A stretch of DNA of 56,552 bases from Phellopilus nigrolimitatus (lineage: Eukaryota; Basidiomycota; Agaricomycetes; Hymenochaetales; Hymenochaetaceae), in NCBI GenBank assembly GCA_021029095.1, contig JAJOHG010000161.1:1-56552 (forward strand), in the 5' to 3' direction. The notes under the pieces are model-generated. The model saw only the letters and a list, made by a program, of their open reading frames with translations. It ran no database searches and was not told where the DNA came from. A program made the position numbers and the translations under genes. How positions within the stretch are numbered: the stretch's first letter is position 1; the number at the start of each line of letters is the position of its first letter. Positions 10,914 through 23,181 of this stretch are shown here, piece after piece.

Positions 10914-13900
10914 AGCACGTGATTTACCTATCTATCGCAGCCGGTCTTTTGCATTTTCTTGGACCTCGTCTATTTGAATTGTTCTTCCTGTGGTCTATCT
11001 ATTCCCTCGATTCCATCGCTCTTTCTCGTGCTCATCGTACGTCGTATTGTTCTTGCTCTTCTTGCTTGGTATACGAGCCATACATGCACACTCGTTCTTG
11101 TGCTCCGTCTTTGGCTTCTCGTATAACTTCTTGTTCACAAGTCAACGTTATTTTATTGGAGAGCCCTTCATCATTGACACCCGTATGTTTATATGCTTAT
11201 GCGTTCGCGTATGCCTGTCTGTTCTTTGCATCAATCAATCATTGATTTGGATCCTTTTCCTCTCTGCATCTTGCATTCGAAATCCATTTTGCGATTTCAT
11301 TTTATTTTGTTCCGTTTTCTTTTTCTTTTTCTTCTCCTTGTCTTCCTCGTCGCCGGGTCTCAATAGTGTTTCTTGGCCTGTATTTATAATAGAAACCCGC
11401 TCACACATCGTTTTACATCGCATTGCATCCGCAGTTTTTTGCTCACACATCCCCGGAACCCGTATACATACTCTGTTTAATCGTATCAAGTACAACACTG
11501 TCTCAATCTTGACATCAAATCAATCGCATTATTTTTCCTTTAGTAACCAGTCCATACAAATATCATCCGACCAGTAGCAGTACTCACGCAAGAACTAATA
11601 ATCACCTGATGCCACTGTATATACGTCATCCTCACGAGATCGCATGCGCATTAGAATCAAGAAGGCTTGGAAGTACACACATCTGGGATGACAATGGGAC
11701 CTGGATGAACAGAAGGCTGCCGTAAGCATCGTCGGAGAAGCATGTGCAAACAAAACCTTGACGCGTCCTGAGACCAAATTCTGAGCGCATGGACGCCTCT
11801 CCGTCTTTCCGTTGTCCAAATCCCGAACCTCCAGCCTGACCATACTAACGCTTTCGCGTGCTGTGCTGCAACACCAAACCGAACCAAGTGGAGTCTGGCT
11901 TCGTAGCGTGTAACACGCGGATGGCCGAGTCCGAGCGCCCGTTTGAAACCATGATCATGGAAAAAAATAGTCCTGCGGCACAGATGGCGTCGATTCCGAA
12001 CTTGCGATCGCCGATGAGACCGGCGGTCGGGCGCTACCACCGGACCGCCTGTCGCAACCCATCCGAGTTGCAAACAAATGCACAGACCGAGGGGAGTTGA
12101 GACTCGAGATACTGCGAAGCCAGTTGAGACTGATACTGGCTTTAGGGGAGAGCTCGACGTCCCTGTCCATATCTTATCGGAGTTGCGGCGCCAGAAGGCG
12201 TCAACATACGCTTGGAAGCTACGCTAGGCGGGCATAGAGACAGGCGCGAACGCAATGCCGTGCCGTTTATTGCGCATGTGGATCCGGAGAGGAGCACGCG
12301 GAGATTAAGGGGAACGAAGCCGTCGTGTAAGGCCAGAGAGAGCCAGAGATCGCGTACAGCTGTCCGCGTAAAACAATGATTTCTCGTATTAGCAGCATGC
12401 CGACCTATCTCATTGACGTTGTCGGGTGCAAACAGAGAGCAAAGAGTGACCGCTACACAAAAGTCAAATGCGAGATGATCTGCAGAGCGGTATGTTGAGT
12501 AACTCGTCGGACTTTACAAATTCTATATGTCAGTCGTCGACTAGACAGTGATGTTTCCCACACCGCGACATCGAATTCATCAGCCATCAGATGAAAGAAG
12601 AGGCAAAAAATACGGGCTATATAAATTTCATGGAGACGACTTCACAAATGCGAATAAAAGCCCGAAGTTTGGATAATTTGAAAATCGAAATGATGCGCAG
12701 ACCCGAGCATCTTGAGCGCATTCAACGCATGCATCGCGCTCAGTTTGGTTCTAGAGATTTCCGAGGCTTTTCGGAGGCAACGAATACATCTTTGGAGAAT
12801 CAGTATCAGAAGACAAAGATATACTAAAGTCAGACTTACACATATATCGAAGGAGTCCGAAGAGCGATGCGTGTGCTGCAGAGAGGACAGCATATGGGAC
12901 AGTCAGTCTCTGAAGTGTTCAAGGAGATATTATTATGTTATCTTACGCTTCCACGATTGTCTTAGCTGCCCTGGTCCTTGAAAGAGAAGTTCATGAAGTT
13001 CGGACGAGGCACACTAGATATGCAATTACCTGGACGTCCCTGCAGAGTTTTACGAGACCTGTTGGTCAATGGTGATCCCGCCGCCTTATCTATGCAAGCC
13101 GGACCCGTCGAAGGATCCGTTCCTACCGCTACATCTTGGATAGAAGCGATTAATATAAGTCTAATCGTCGTCACGAGAATGGATTGATTGGCTTTAGATA
13201 AGTAGCGGTCGAGACCTCCTAAAGCCATGTGTGCACTTGCGTATCGGACGCGTCAGAAACGACGGCTCCGCTCAGGAGTCGGCATTGGAAACTTTGCAAT
13301 CATAAGAAGCACAAAGGGAGTACGTGAACCACGCGCCCCGCGATCTTAGTCCTTCACGATCCAGCTTCTCAAACTTAAATGATAGGTGTTTAAAGCTCGT
13401 AAAAACAGAATGAATTCGGATAAGAGGTACTTCACATTCTAAAGCCGCAGGCTGGGAAACAGAGAGCGAAAGATTTGAGGATGTCGCTAGCTGGACTGCA
13501 GACTCTTTCGAATCGCCCCCTTCCAATGGTTATCGATGTACCCCCTTCAGTTCGCTCTGACCGTCTGGCAGACTCCCGAGTCTATTCGCTCTCAAGATAG
13601 GCATGTTCAGAGCTTTTGCAGTACGCTCGTCGTTCTCCAACTAGTTCCACGGCGAGAAAGAATAACTTCTTGAATTCAAAACGAATGACTTTGAACTAGT
13701 TTTGGCGGATGTAAGGGAAGACGATTGTCCAAGACTCCAAGCTCAAGTAGAAAACGAAAAACACACACACAGCCGAAACCGGCATTCGCCGGATCGCTCC
13801 CGACACGTTTGTGTCTCGATTCTTATATAAGCAAATTTAAATAATATTCAAAGATTCCTTGCCATATATTTGTGCCCGCTAACAGAATACTCATACCCCT

Positions 13901-14564
13901 ACAAAGCGTGTTGCTTATAATCCAATGTATTGCAAGTTCAAATATTATGGTTCTCGACAGTTTTATCATCATCATCATCATCATGTCCAGTCAGAAGAGT
14001 TGCTACATGTATGAACCTGCCACTGACAGAGGCATCGCAACGACTAGTATGTATTATAAAGCTCATTTATTTGCTGTGACTAGCTACGGTGTCTGTAGTA
14101 CTCCCAGATGAGAACTGGTCTAGGACGTGCGCACATTGAACAAAGCATCGATGTATTCGCTTTCTGAGGACTTACCCGACTCGCTCCTGCCCAAACTTTG
14201 GCAAATAAAAATTATCTCATTCAAGCAACATCAAAGCTCCCAAACTCACAATAATTCGTATCGAATGGGCCAAGACGAAGACCGCAGAGCTTGATGATTG
14301 TTTGCTTGTAAGTAGCTATGAGATTGTCAAACGCAGGATGATTCAGCTCGAAACGAATAAACGGGTATAATGCAAAAAGCCCGAGTAAGGATGGTAATAT
14401 CAGTCCGTTCCGTGGTATATGTAATATAGGTAAAAAGAAGGTCAAGAATGAATGAAAAGCGCTGCAGGATGTGGAAAGCGACAGAAATGGAGGGAAAGCA
14501 CAAGACAGAAAGCAAGAGAAAGAAAAGAAGTGATACATATTACACAATAATTGGTACATAAGCG
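10914..14564. other. Spacer between the convergent bZIP copies
   Basis: The 3.65 kb between the two stop codons has T-rich sequence near 11,000-11,550 that reads like a 3' untranslated or transcribed tail of copy A. It also has scattered short frames on both strands and an ATC microsatellite. A minus-strand frame at 13,228-12,962 is the most protein-like but has no recognisable domain. No homology between the two downstream flanks was seen, so the duplication seems to stop at the genes. Confidence 0.4.
13965..13984. repeat. (ATC)n microsatellite
   Basis: Almost seven perfect ATC units occur in non-coding sequence between the bZIP copies. There is no associated gene and the length is ordinary for a fungal genome. 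Confidence 0.8.
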
Positions 14565-16582
14565 CTACCGTACCACGACCTCCCACTCCCCGCCCTCGCT
14601 GCCCGGCTGAGGAAGACCTTTTAAAGCAATGCGTACACGGCGACGCGTCGTCTCTTTGTTTGTTTGAGTAGGAACGTGGTAGAAGTCAAATGGGGACCCT
14701 TGCACGCCTGGTGCCGAGGGTGTGCCTGCGCCGAAGAATGGCCCGAGTGGGTCCGAATCGATTAGCGAAAGCGAGAACGGGTCCACATCGGAATCGAGGG
14801 AGGAAGACGCCTCATTTCGAGATGGGAATGAAAGACCAGAGAATGAGGATTCGCCATCGATTGCTAATGAGTCAACAACGGACGTTGAAACGGACGTTGA
14901 GTGAGAGCCGTCCGCGGTCGGCCCTAATGAAGGCGATGCTGGCTCTAAACTCAGCTGAGATGAAGAATGCACGCGTACGCGAATCTTCCCATCCTTCGTC
15001 CTCCGTGTGTCGAACGAGATGTCGAGCGCCCCCAGTCCCAGCCCTCCAAGACCCAAGTTATTCTCGCCCTCAAACTCCAGTTTCTTCCACGTGCCTTCCT
15101 CATTTGAGTCCTGGTTCTGAGAATCTACGTCCATATCCACGCTTCTCCCAACTTCCGAGCTGAGGCCGGCGCCTGAATCCGAGCCAGACCAGTCGAATTC
15201 CCAGTCGAGCGCTGAAGCAGCACCTTCGGTAGCAGCTGGGAAGAACGACGGTGTGTCCCATTGAATGTGGTCCATAAAAGACTGGGAAGTAGGGAGCGTG
15301 GAGCGAGAGCCCGAAGATGGTCTGGAAAGAAGCGAAGGCAGTGCGCATAACAGCACCTAGACAAAGAAGTTAGCTATTGATAAAATCCGGTAGAATGGAC
15401 CGAACCATTAATCCCAGACTCGCTCCGCCCTTCGAATTACCCACGATGTTTCGCAACGGAGAACCAGCTCCCAGAATGGGAGTGCTCGTGCCCGAGCTCG
15501 ACCCTTCACTTAAAACGGGTTCGCAGAGCTCGGTCTTGACCCTCTGTTGTTGCGAGGTCTCGAGGCGTCGTGCTAGCTCGGCTTCGCGTTGACGAGCTGC
15601 AGCTAATTGTACGCGAAGATGGTCAAGCTCGGAAGAATCTGGAGACGCCTCAAGGTGTGAAGAAAGCTGTGATGATGGTGAACGATCCTCTGCGAGGTCA
15701 CGGAGGCTCTTATTCTCCCGTTCGAGCTCAGCAACACGTCTAAGATTTGGTTTGGTTAGGGATACATCGAGATACGACAAGGATCGTAGCGTACATTTCC
15801 ATGAGTTCAAACTCCTCTCGCTTCCGCTGTCTGCTCAAGAACGCGGCCGCACGATTCTTGACGAGCCGGGCCTCCTGCTTGCTGAGCCCGGAAACGTCCG
15901 GCGGCACGAAGTCCTTTGTGCTCATGCACGCCCGCGCCCTCTTCGTCGACGTCGATGATGGACCTGCGGACCGTTTTAAGCCTGAGCCTGAGCCTGCTCC
16001 GAACTCCGAATCTGAGCTCGACGACTCCGACCTGGAGGAAATGCCGCGCATAATCTGAGTGGGTGAGGTAGGTGAGGCGGACGATGCAAATGTTGAGCTC
16101 GAAGTTGTCGGAGATGTTGGTGTCGGTGTCGGCAGCGATGGCGGCGAGTTCAAGGTCGGGGGCGGAAGCAAAGCGAGGTCGAGGTGGGGAAAGGAAAAGT
16201 CAAAATCGAAGAGGTGATTGGTCGGCAAGGCGGCAGCCACTGTTACGTCCGTGTGACGGCTCGGAAGTGTTCCCCGACGCTGCATAGTGGACCTTACTTC
16301 GAACTCTGACAACGGCGACAACGATGGCGAGGACGATGAGAATGCGAAAGACGACGCCAATGAGGATGAAAAATTGGGCGAGATGGGCGATATGGGGAAT
16401 TGGGAAAAGCTATTTGACGGCGCATAGCTGAAATCACCGTGACATGGCGTTTCAGGAGTGTGATAAAATGGTGGCTGATGCTGTGAATTTTCCCATGCAG
16501 CTAGTACGGACGCCGACGTTGAATTGAAAGCGTAGCGGGACATTCTTTGCATCCGCTTAGTGTGTGCTGCGTCGAATTCCAT
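14565..16582 (-). CDS. bZIP transcription factor, copy B (intact)
   Basis: The exons, in gene order, are 16582-15795, 15739-15406 and 15356-14565, giving 637 residues. Exon 1 begins MEFDAAHTKRMQRMSRY and has a low-complexity Ser/Pro-rich N-terminal half. It ends in the basic region LVKNRAAAFLSRQRKREEF with the N-x7-R DNA-contact pattern. The zipper (RVAELERENKSLRDLA) opens exon 2, after a 55-nt intron with GTACGC and TTAG ends. Intron 2 (15357-15405, 49 nt) has GTTCGG, a perfect CTAAC branch site and CTAG, and joins in phase 0. Exon 3 is acidic and ends with RRRVRIALKGLP and a Gly/Glu tail. No membrane segment is visible, unlike ATF6-type factors, and the second intron is an ordinary spliceosomal one. 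It presumably acts as a homodimer or as a heterodimer with copy A. The target genes cannot be read from the sequence. Confidence 0.85.
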
Positions 16583-16631
16583 ACCTTTAGGGATGGGGAA
16601 GCTAATTTGTGGGTCGGCTCGAAATCACTTG

Positions 16632-16639
16632 CTCTTATA
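16632..16639 (-). promoter_or_regulatory. TATA box of bZIP copy B
   Basis: TATAAGAG stands 50 nt upstream of the ATG at 16582 and is followed by GCAAGT, as in copy A. The shared leader shows that the core promoter was duplicated with the gene. Confidence 0.5.
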
Positions 16640-19600
16640 TCATTACGTTGCACATGGTATTCTTGCCTGTCATTGAATGATTATTGACAAGCGGCTGATT
16701 TGTCTTAGCAGGTTCTTCAGACATTATGCTGCTATACTGAGATTGCCGTGCGCACGAGGGTTATCCGGGCAAACCGACAAGACCGATGTCTGCTTGAATG
16801 AACCATGCGGCACCAGACTTCGAAATAATTGCCTATAGCGGCTCTCATCACTTGTCTCCCTAGTTAACTTTGGACGCCATTGCCTCCATAGTGGATCGCT
16901 TTCACGTTTGCTCACACCCTCGGATCAGTTGGAATCACTCGCGTACATATCTATTTCTTCAGACAACCCACCTCCTCTCTGCCCGGATTTTCGTTGGCCG
17001 CCCCGTTCAAAAGCAGACTCGGCAAATGTCCGACAGAATTCTGCGACAAGACTCCTCTCGGTCTGTTTTTCTCATCTCCGTTCGCCTCGCGCTTCTGTCC
17101 CTTATTCGAAGTCTTATCGGCGCGGCCGGATGTGAGGTACCTGGTTCTCAATGTCTTCCTTGCCTTCTCGCAAAGTCTGATGCCTACTGGTCATCCGATC
17201 CCATGTAGTCCCTCCGCTCTACCGCTATGTCCGTTCACAAGCTCACTGGCGGCACAACACGGTCTGCTCATTCTTCCGTCTTGAAAATTTCTGTCTCTTC
17301 AATCTCGGAGTTATGATCGCCACACAGATTTCGTACGGTCAACTCGCATCAGGTTCCTTCTGGCCATTATTGTATTTCCGGGCGTTATTGATATCTGGCA
17401 GCAATATAAACTTCATTGCGAAGTTCATGTGCTCGCCGCGCGCGTACCTTCCTCTTCGGGAAAAGTGCTAGGATTAACATGGCTATCTTACCTGCGGCGC
17501 TCATATCGTACGGACTGCCTACCGAGCGCAAATCCATACCTTGGTCTCTGATGGAATACCGCGCCCATCCGCTCTCAATGGCCTGAGTTATCCTCCAAAG
17601 CTTATGACCTTCACGTGCTTCGCTACGAATATATGCATTCTGATCTTCCCCGTAATGTCACATATGACATGTTTCGCTTCGATCGTGTCTCGGCTGGCCT
17701 GAGCTCGAGCTTAGCAATGTTCTCTTCTTTTCGATCGGAACCGGTTGCACAATTAACTCCGCCCATGTCCTAAATTAACTTGAAGTATCTTTGTCTACCA
17801 ATAGGGCGGCATGTCGGACATTTGCTGATGTACGACCGCGATCCTTTGAGACCCACTCCTTGTCGACTGTCAACGCCAGTTCTTTAAATATGGAGTCTTT
17901 ATTATTCAGGATATCCTAAGACATTACTCATGCTTCATACGTCAGTCTGTTGACCCCTTAACTTCCAGAGTCCCTCTCAACTTGAAGACGCTTCGCTCAT
18001 CGATCGGTGGCAATCGACTGCGTACTTACATGTACGTCGAGCTCGCACACTCTTCGCTGCTATCAAAACGCGAAAGTTGAAGGGCCTGCCCCATCTTATT
18101 AGCGTTTCTCCGTCTTGCATCGCACCTATTTACTTCCCGCACACCGTCCATAGCGGGCTTCGCTTTCCCTGCCATTTCCCCGTTCTCGGTGCATGTAACG
18201 CTCGGCCTTTCCGCACGCGCTCTCCGCCTTCGTCACGGCGTAATCCTCGGGCGGCCGAAGGTAGCAGGTCCGCCCGTTTCTCCGCGCGTCCGCTGTTCTT
18301 CGCTAGCACCAAAGCAAGTAATACCGCCACTAAAGTCGCAGCATGTCCGGACAACTTTATTTTTGATGCGTACAACAGTATAGATCGCAACATACATCAT
18401 TGTTGGCGTTTGTGAGTCGGTGAAGAAGCAAGCGAGCTGAGCTCTGATCGCGCTTTCTGACAGGCGCATCATACGTATACCGACTCCCGGCTGTCACCCC
18501 CGATTGTACAAGTGGCTCTCTTGCTTAGCTCCTGAATGGTATGTCTCGTTCTTCGACTTCTTCCCCTGTTGGACAGCTCCACTTTTTTGGAAATTGAAGC
18601 GTTTGCTAAAATGTCCTGATGACCATCTGCTCTCCTTTTCTTAATCAATCTAAGGCAATTTACATATTCTTCTGCTCTTAGGCCGCGTGCTAGTATATCG
18701 TTTTCGGTTAAAATCCTTCATAGGGCAGGAAAAAAACAAGGCAGTTTCGCCGTTCCTCTCAGAGGCCTCAGTCCGACTCATCATTCAATGTGCCGAGAAC
18801 TGCTATAACTGGCAAATATCTCCTTGGTTTGTTCTATTTCCTTTCGCCTTGTGCTCGGTCTCACGGGAATCTACCCTTGCTTGACAGATCAAGACTTGGG
18901 GCAAGGCAAACAGTAGCATCAATGTCTTGTGTCATTCCCGCTTTCTAAACATGGCGAGGGTGAGGAGCTCAGCTCGGAGATTCTTTGCATCGTCGTTCCA
19001 GTTTTACTTATGTATATTTTAAGACTGTTTCCGACCCACGGTCTCTCGCTGAAGTTCCCCGATTAGAGCATATTACGCTCAAATTCGTCTCTTACTAAGG
19101 TTGGCTTCGAAAGAGCTGATGGCACAGAATTGAATACATCAGCATCAGTAGACCATCTATATGGACTTCCGGAGCATGCAGTTATATCCAGACATACTAC
19201 ATTACATAGAGAGTACATGATCAGTATTGCGTATATAGACTTCAAAATCCGGCTCCATGTGCACCTTGTCTGGCATACCTTGTAATCAACCTTCTTTGCT
19301 GAGCTATTTTTAAATATTACGGTCTTCGTGCTATGCCAGCCTTAAAAGCGTGGCGAACGAACCAATCGCATGCGGACGCTCTCACTGCTCCGGATCGGCC
19401 TTGACTATCAAGTCTGTAGATGTGTAGTTCAGAGTCAGGAAATTGATCATCCAAATGAAAAAATTGTGCTAGGAAGCTCTACTAACACAACGAGGGGCGT
19501 TACGAAGGTGTGCTAGATAGCCAGTAAGATTATTGATGTTTGAAGAGCAAGCAGCGACGGCGCTGCATGTCGGGAGGTGGTTGCTAGATATGTATGTTGC

Positions 19601-20338
19601 TTAATCTCAATTTGCTTGAGTTCGCAAACTCGACTGACTAAAGTCAAGTAGGCCTCTTGTTATCCTTCAGGTCTGACCTCGGCGTTTTGTTTTGCATCAT
19701 AATGGGTTCAACGAAGAAATCGCGTAAATTGACGCTATGGATTGAAAAATAAGATGTTAAAAGCTAGAAGAGAATGGGATTTCTTACGAGCTCATGTTTG
19801 CTCCTGTAAGAGAAGATAAACCGAAACGAGTCAGAAAGGCGCATGTATCAATGACTCCAATTACGGTGTTTGCAGAGGAAAGAAGCACACACACCATTCA
19901 CGCATCCTTACGAGGTGCTATTGTTTCAGTAGAGGCCGATGCGTACCGACACGAATACGAGAGGACTCTAAAGGGTGAAAAATGAATATGAAAAGCGCAA
20001 TTTTTGATCTTCTGAATGATAGTTAGACTTCGCATTGAGTTATTTGGTGAAAACACGGATGATTATACATTTCCAGAAGTGAAGGCGTTAGTATACATTT
20101 ACAAGGAAACGAGACTCGAATGTCGTCAATGTCGTGAATGGTGAATTCGCAATTCAGTTCCGGAAACAATCCAGCGATAGCGCATGAGTAGTAATACAAA
20201 ATTCGTTTACAATTCGTACAAGAGCATTCTTCACATCACGAGCACATCAAGGTGCTCTAGGCCTCCAATTTCGTTGTTTTCCTCCTGTCAGAAATCAGAA
20301 GGTCAGCACTGCGGTCTACAGTATGTTTCCAGGACGAT
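16640..20338. other. Long gene-free or decayed stretch
   Basis: No gene can be defended in 3.7 kb. On the plus strand between about 17,290 and 18,000 several adjoining frames read like decayed protein, for example WPELSSKAYDLHVLRYEYMH near 17,580-17,640. They are broken by stops without good splice sites and match nothing I recognise. From 18.5 to 20.3 kb the sequence is AT-richer with short random frames. The last few hundred bases flank the F-box gene ending at 20339. Confidence 0.35.
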
Positions 20339-22287
20339 TTATCTGACCTTCAAACCGATTATGCGCTCATCATCAAGCATGACGCTATCCCAGTCGAATA
20401 CTTCCTCCGTCTCCGTGATGCGGTACGGCAGCCCAGTACGAAAATCGTGTTTGAAGATCTCAGGAAGGTGGATCGTCGAGAACGATTGGACAATCCGGCT
20501 GCGTTTCACGGGAAACTCCCTGTCCTTCCACTCCTCGCTTTCCTCTTCGTCAGCATTGAGATCCAGGCCCCGGCGCGCGTTCCGCACGTTGAAGTCGTAC
20601 AACGTGACGCCCATGCGACGATCGGAGCCGAACGGGCGGTCGCCCATCGCAGCGAAGCGCGAACCATGCGTGTAGCATACCCAGCGCGGCGGCGGTATTG
20701 CGAGCCCCCAGCGCGTGTGATGCTCCACCCAGTGTTCCGCGTGTATATGCGGCACGCGCTTCGCCAGCCGGTCCATTGGCGCATTCGGCGGGAGAGGGTG
20801 CGTGCAGGTCGACGATTGTGACGGCTCGGGCTCAGCCTCCTCTTTTACAGCTTCATCTTTCACGGCATCGTCGTCTTTCCTCTCTTCCTCGAGCGGGGGA
20901 AGCACTCCCTCCGCACGCGGTGCATACTCCCGCGGTGCCTGCTCCCGCGGTGCCTGTGCCTCCTGGGCGTGCGCTTCCGCGCCGCGCGCGAAACGCACGA
21001 GCGTGCTGCGCTTCACGGCGACGATCTGTGGATGCGCGATCGAGATGATGAAACCATCGATGACGAGCGCGACATGAGCAGGGCGCGGTGTAACGACGTA
21101 GTCGAGAGTGAGGATCACGACCGCAGAGTCCGGGTCCGGCGTGAACGGCGGCGTATCGCTGGCCGGATTCGCGTAGTGTGTCGACGGCGCACAAGGTGGT
21201 GGCTCGGACCTCACGGAGATGCGCGCGATAGCGGGATTGTTCACGGTGTCCGGGAGAAGGAGCGATACGGCGTGACGAAATGATTCAGGGGTGTCATCAA
21301 AGAGAAATATGTTCAATAAGCCGAGGTTTGTATCGGGTAGGAGTATCGCATCAGGTGCAACAAAGCAGAACGTGTCCCAGGTCTCATTCGCTTCGAAAGA
21401 GCTCATGCGCTGAAAAAGCATCAGATGTCGAACTAACGTGACACGGTCAGTTGACTTACCGCCTTACAGACGCCCGTAGTCCAATCCCATAAATAGAACA
21501 TGTCAAAGCGCGCGGGTCGCGTGTGGCGGGCTGTCAAAAGCACGCCAAGATGGTTTCCGCACAATTGCACAACCATCGCGTAGTCGTGAATCGACGCATT
21601 GAAGCGTACAGAGAGCACTGATTGAGCTGCGTCCGGGTGTGGTTCATTCGTCGAGATTGTCCGAAGGTGAACGTTGCAGACGATCGTATAACCGCGGACC
21701 GATCTGAAAATATCCAGAGAGGAGTGAGTTTGATTTCTGATCAAGGAGTATGGAGTAGTCTCACGGAAAATCATGGCCTTTCGATAGCCACAATAAGGTC
21801 TCGATTAGTGTCCAAACAGAGGTCGGCGACCTTGAAGTCGAACGCAATCTCATTCCACTTGCCGACTTTGAAGATCGCGCCCCGACGGCAGCTTTATCCA
21901 CGACAGCGTGCTGGGAAGGCTCTTTCCGGCGCCCGTAAAGTCTTGGTTGATATCTTGGAAGAAACAACCGCCCGAAAGCTCGTACACGGCCGCATAGTTC
22001 CGCACGTCAATAGGCGGAACGCGGTGGGCCCAGGAGAAGTTCGCCCATGCGCTGTTCGCGCGTCGGATTTCGACAAGTTTCCGAGACCTGGTGTCTGGGC
22101 AGGTCTCGTTGTCGACCTTGAGGGCTGCGCCGAGCTCGACGTTGTACTGGAGCGCAACGCTAGAGTCGACGAGCGAACTGAGGAGCTTGCAGACGGCGCG
22201 ACAGGCGAGCAAATCGACGAGAGCAAGTTGCTCGAGGGCATAAGCCAGCATCTCCGTCGGGAGGTCAAGAAACTGCATGTTCGACAA
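20339..22287 (-). pseudogene. F-box protein gene of a second subfamily, frameshifted
   Basis: The exons are 22287-21765, 21703-21460 and 21409-20339. The protein starts MSNMQFLDLPTEMLAYAL with an F-box whose helical core runs through ALVDLLACRAVCKLLSSLV. It continues with blocks typical of agaricomycete F-box proteins: a segment with YELSGGCFFQD, then HLRTISTNEPHP, GNHLGVLL and YLWDWTTGVCKA, which suggest a propeller-like substrate-binding half. F-box proteins are Skp1-binding adaptors of SCF ubiquitin ligases. Introns 2 (GTGAGA...TTTTCAG) and 3 (GTAAGT...TTTTTCAG) are good. Exon 1 is damaged: after LPSGRDLQS the conserved continuation WNEIAFDFKVADLCLD lies in the +1 frame, near 21,875. A second shift near 21,775 is needed to enter intron 2 in phase. 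The 357-codon last exon is fully open and contains a Glu/Ala-rich insert around 20,830-20,960. Sequence error is the alternative. Confidence 0.65.
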
Positions 22288-22302
22288 TGTCGGATTGTCA
22301 CT

Positions 22303-22332
22303 GTGGTCGTGGTCGTGGTCGTGGTCGTAGTC
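22303..22332. repeat. GTGGTC hexanucleotide repeat
   Basis: Four perfect GTGGTC units and one variant lie 16 nt upstream of the presumed start of the minus-strand F-box gene. If that gene's leader starts further up, this tract is in its 5' untranslated region. Confidence 0.8.
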
Positions 22333-23181
22333 TTGGTTGTTGCAGACAACCGGATCCTCAATGTCCTGTGATCCACTGTTGCTGGCTTACTAAGAATAGA
22401 ATGTCACGCGACCTTAATGCACGTGATTGTTGTGAGGACGTAGATCGGGATTCGGAAGCGCAGAGATCTGTCACGACACCTTTTGCCACCGAGGATAACT
22501 TTTCAAAAGGGGAAATAGACTGACACAAACCTCGAAAATACTGTAGATTCAGAATGGCCTTCGTTTCAACTGAATTCGAGGAATTGGATGGGAAAATCAA
22601 GGTCTGATGCAGGAGAATCACTTTATTGGCTTTGACAATTTGACCTCGAGCGGCAGGCGCGTATTCGCTTGGTGAATGCAGAATCTTGTTATGCTGGCAG
22701 CGGTAGAGGCACAGGCGCATTGCCGCATTAACTTGAATGCAAGAAATGACCATATCGCCACGGCAGGATCTTATGCATGGGGTCGTGGCGCCGCTCCGCG
22801 AGCCTACTGCAGGAGGACAGCATAATGAATGGAATCCAGCAAGGAAACAAAAAGAAAGAAAAATACAAAGGGGGCCTGTTTTCAGTTATTGTTGTATTGT
22901 TGAAGCCTCCTCTTGTGTTTTCGTACAGTTGTGTTCTCGCGTTTATCAAGTCTTAGCTCAGCTAAAGAACTTACACGTAGGAGAGTACGAGTGTGTTAGA
23001 GAAGCATGGAGGTTAGAAATTCGAAACAGTCGGACGTGCGAAAGACGACTGAGAGCATGTAAGCAGTCGTTACAGGATTTGTACCTCGACATTTCATAAT
23101 TTTCCATACAGTATATCCATCGACAAGCAGTACTGTGAGAGTATGCGTCTACTGGAAAACAATTAGTCAAAGCGGAAAGCC
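22333..23181. other. Intergenic between two minus-strand F-box genes
   Basis: This holds the promoter side of the F-box gene starting at 22287 and the 3' flank of the one ending at 23182. There is no gene. The stretch near 23,100-23,150 (ATCGACAAGCAGTACTGTGAG) belongs to the tail sequence shared with other F-box copies. Confidence 0.4.

Noticed and set aside
22303..22332. A CRISPR-like or tandem coding repeat
   Set aside because: The units are 6 bp without spacers: a simple-sequence repeat in a eukaryotic genome.
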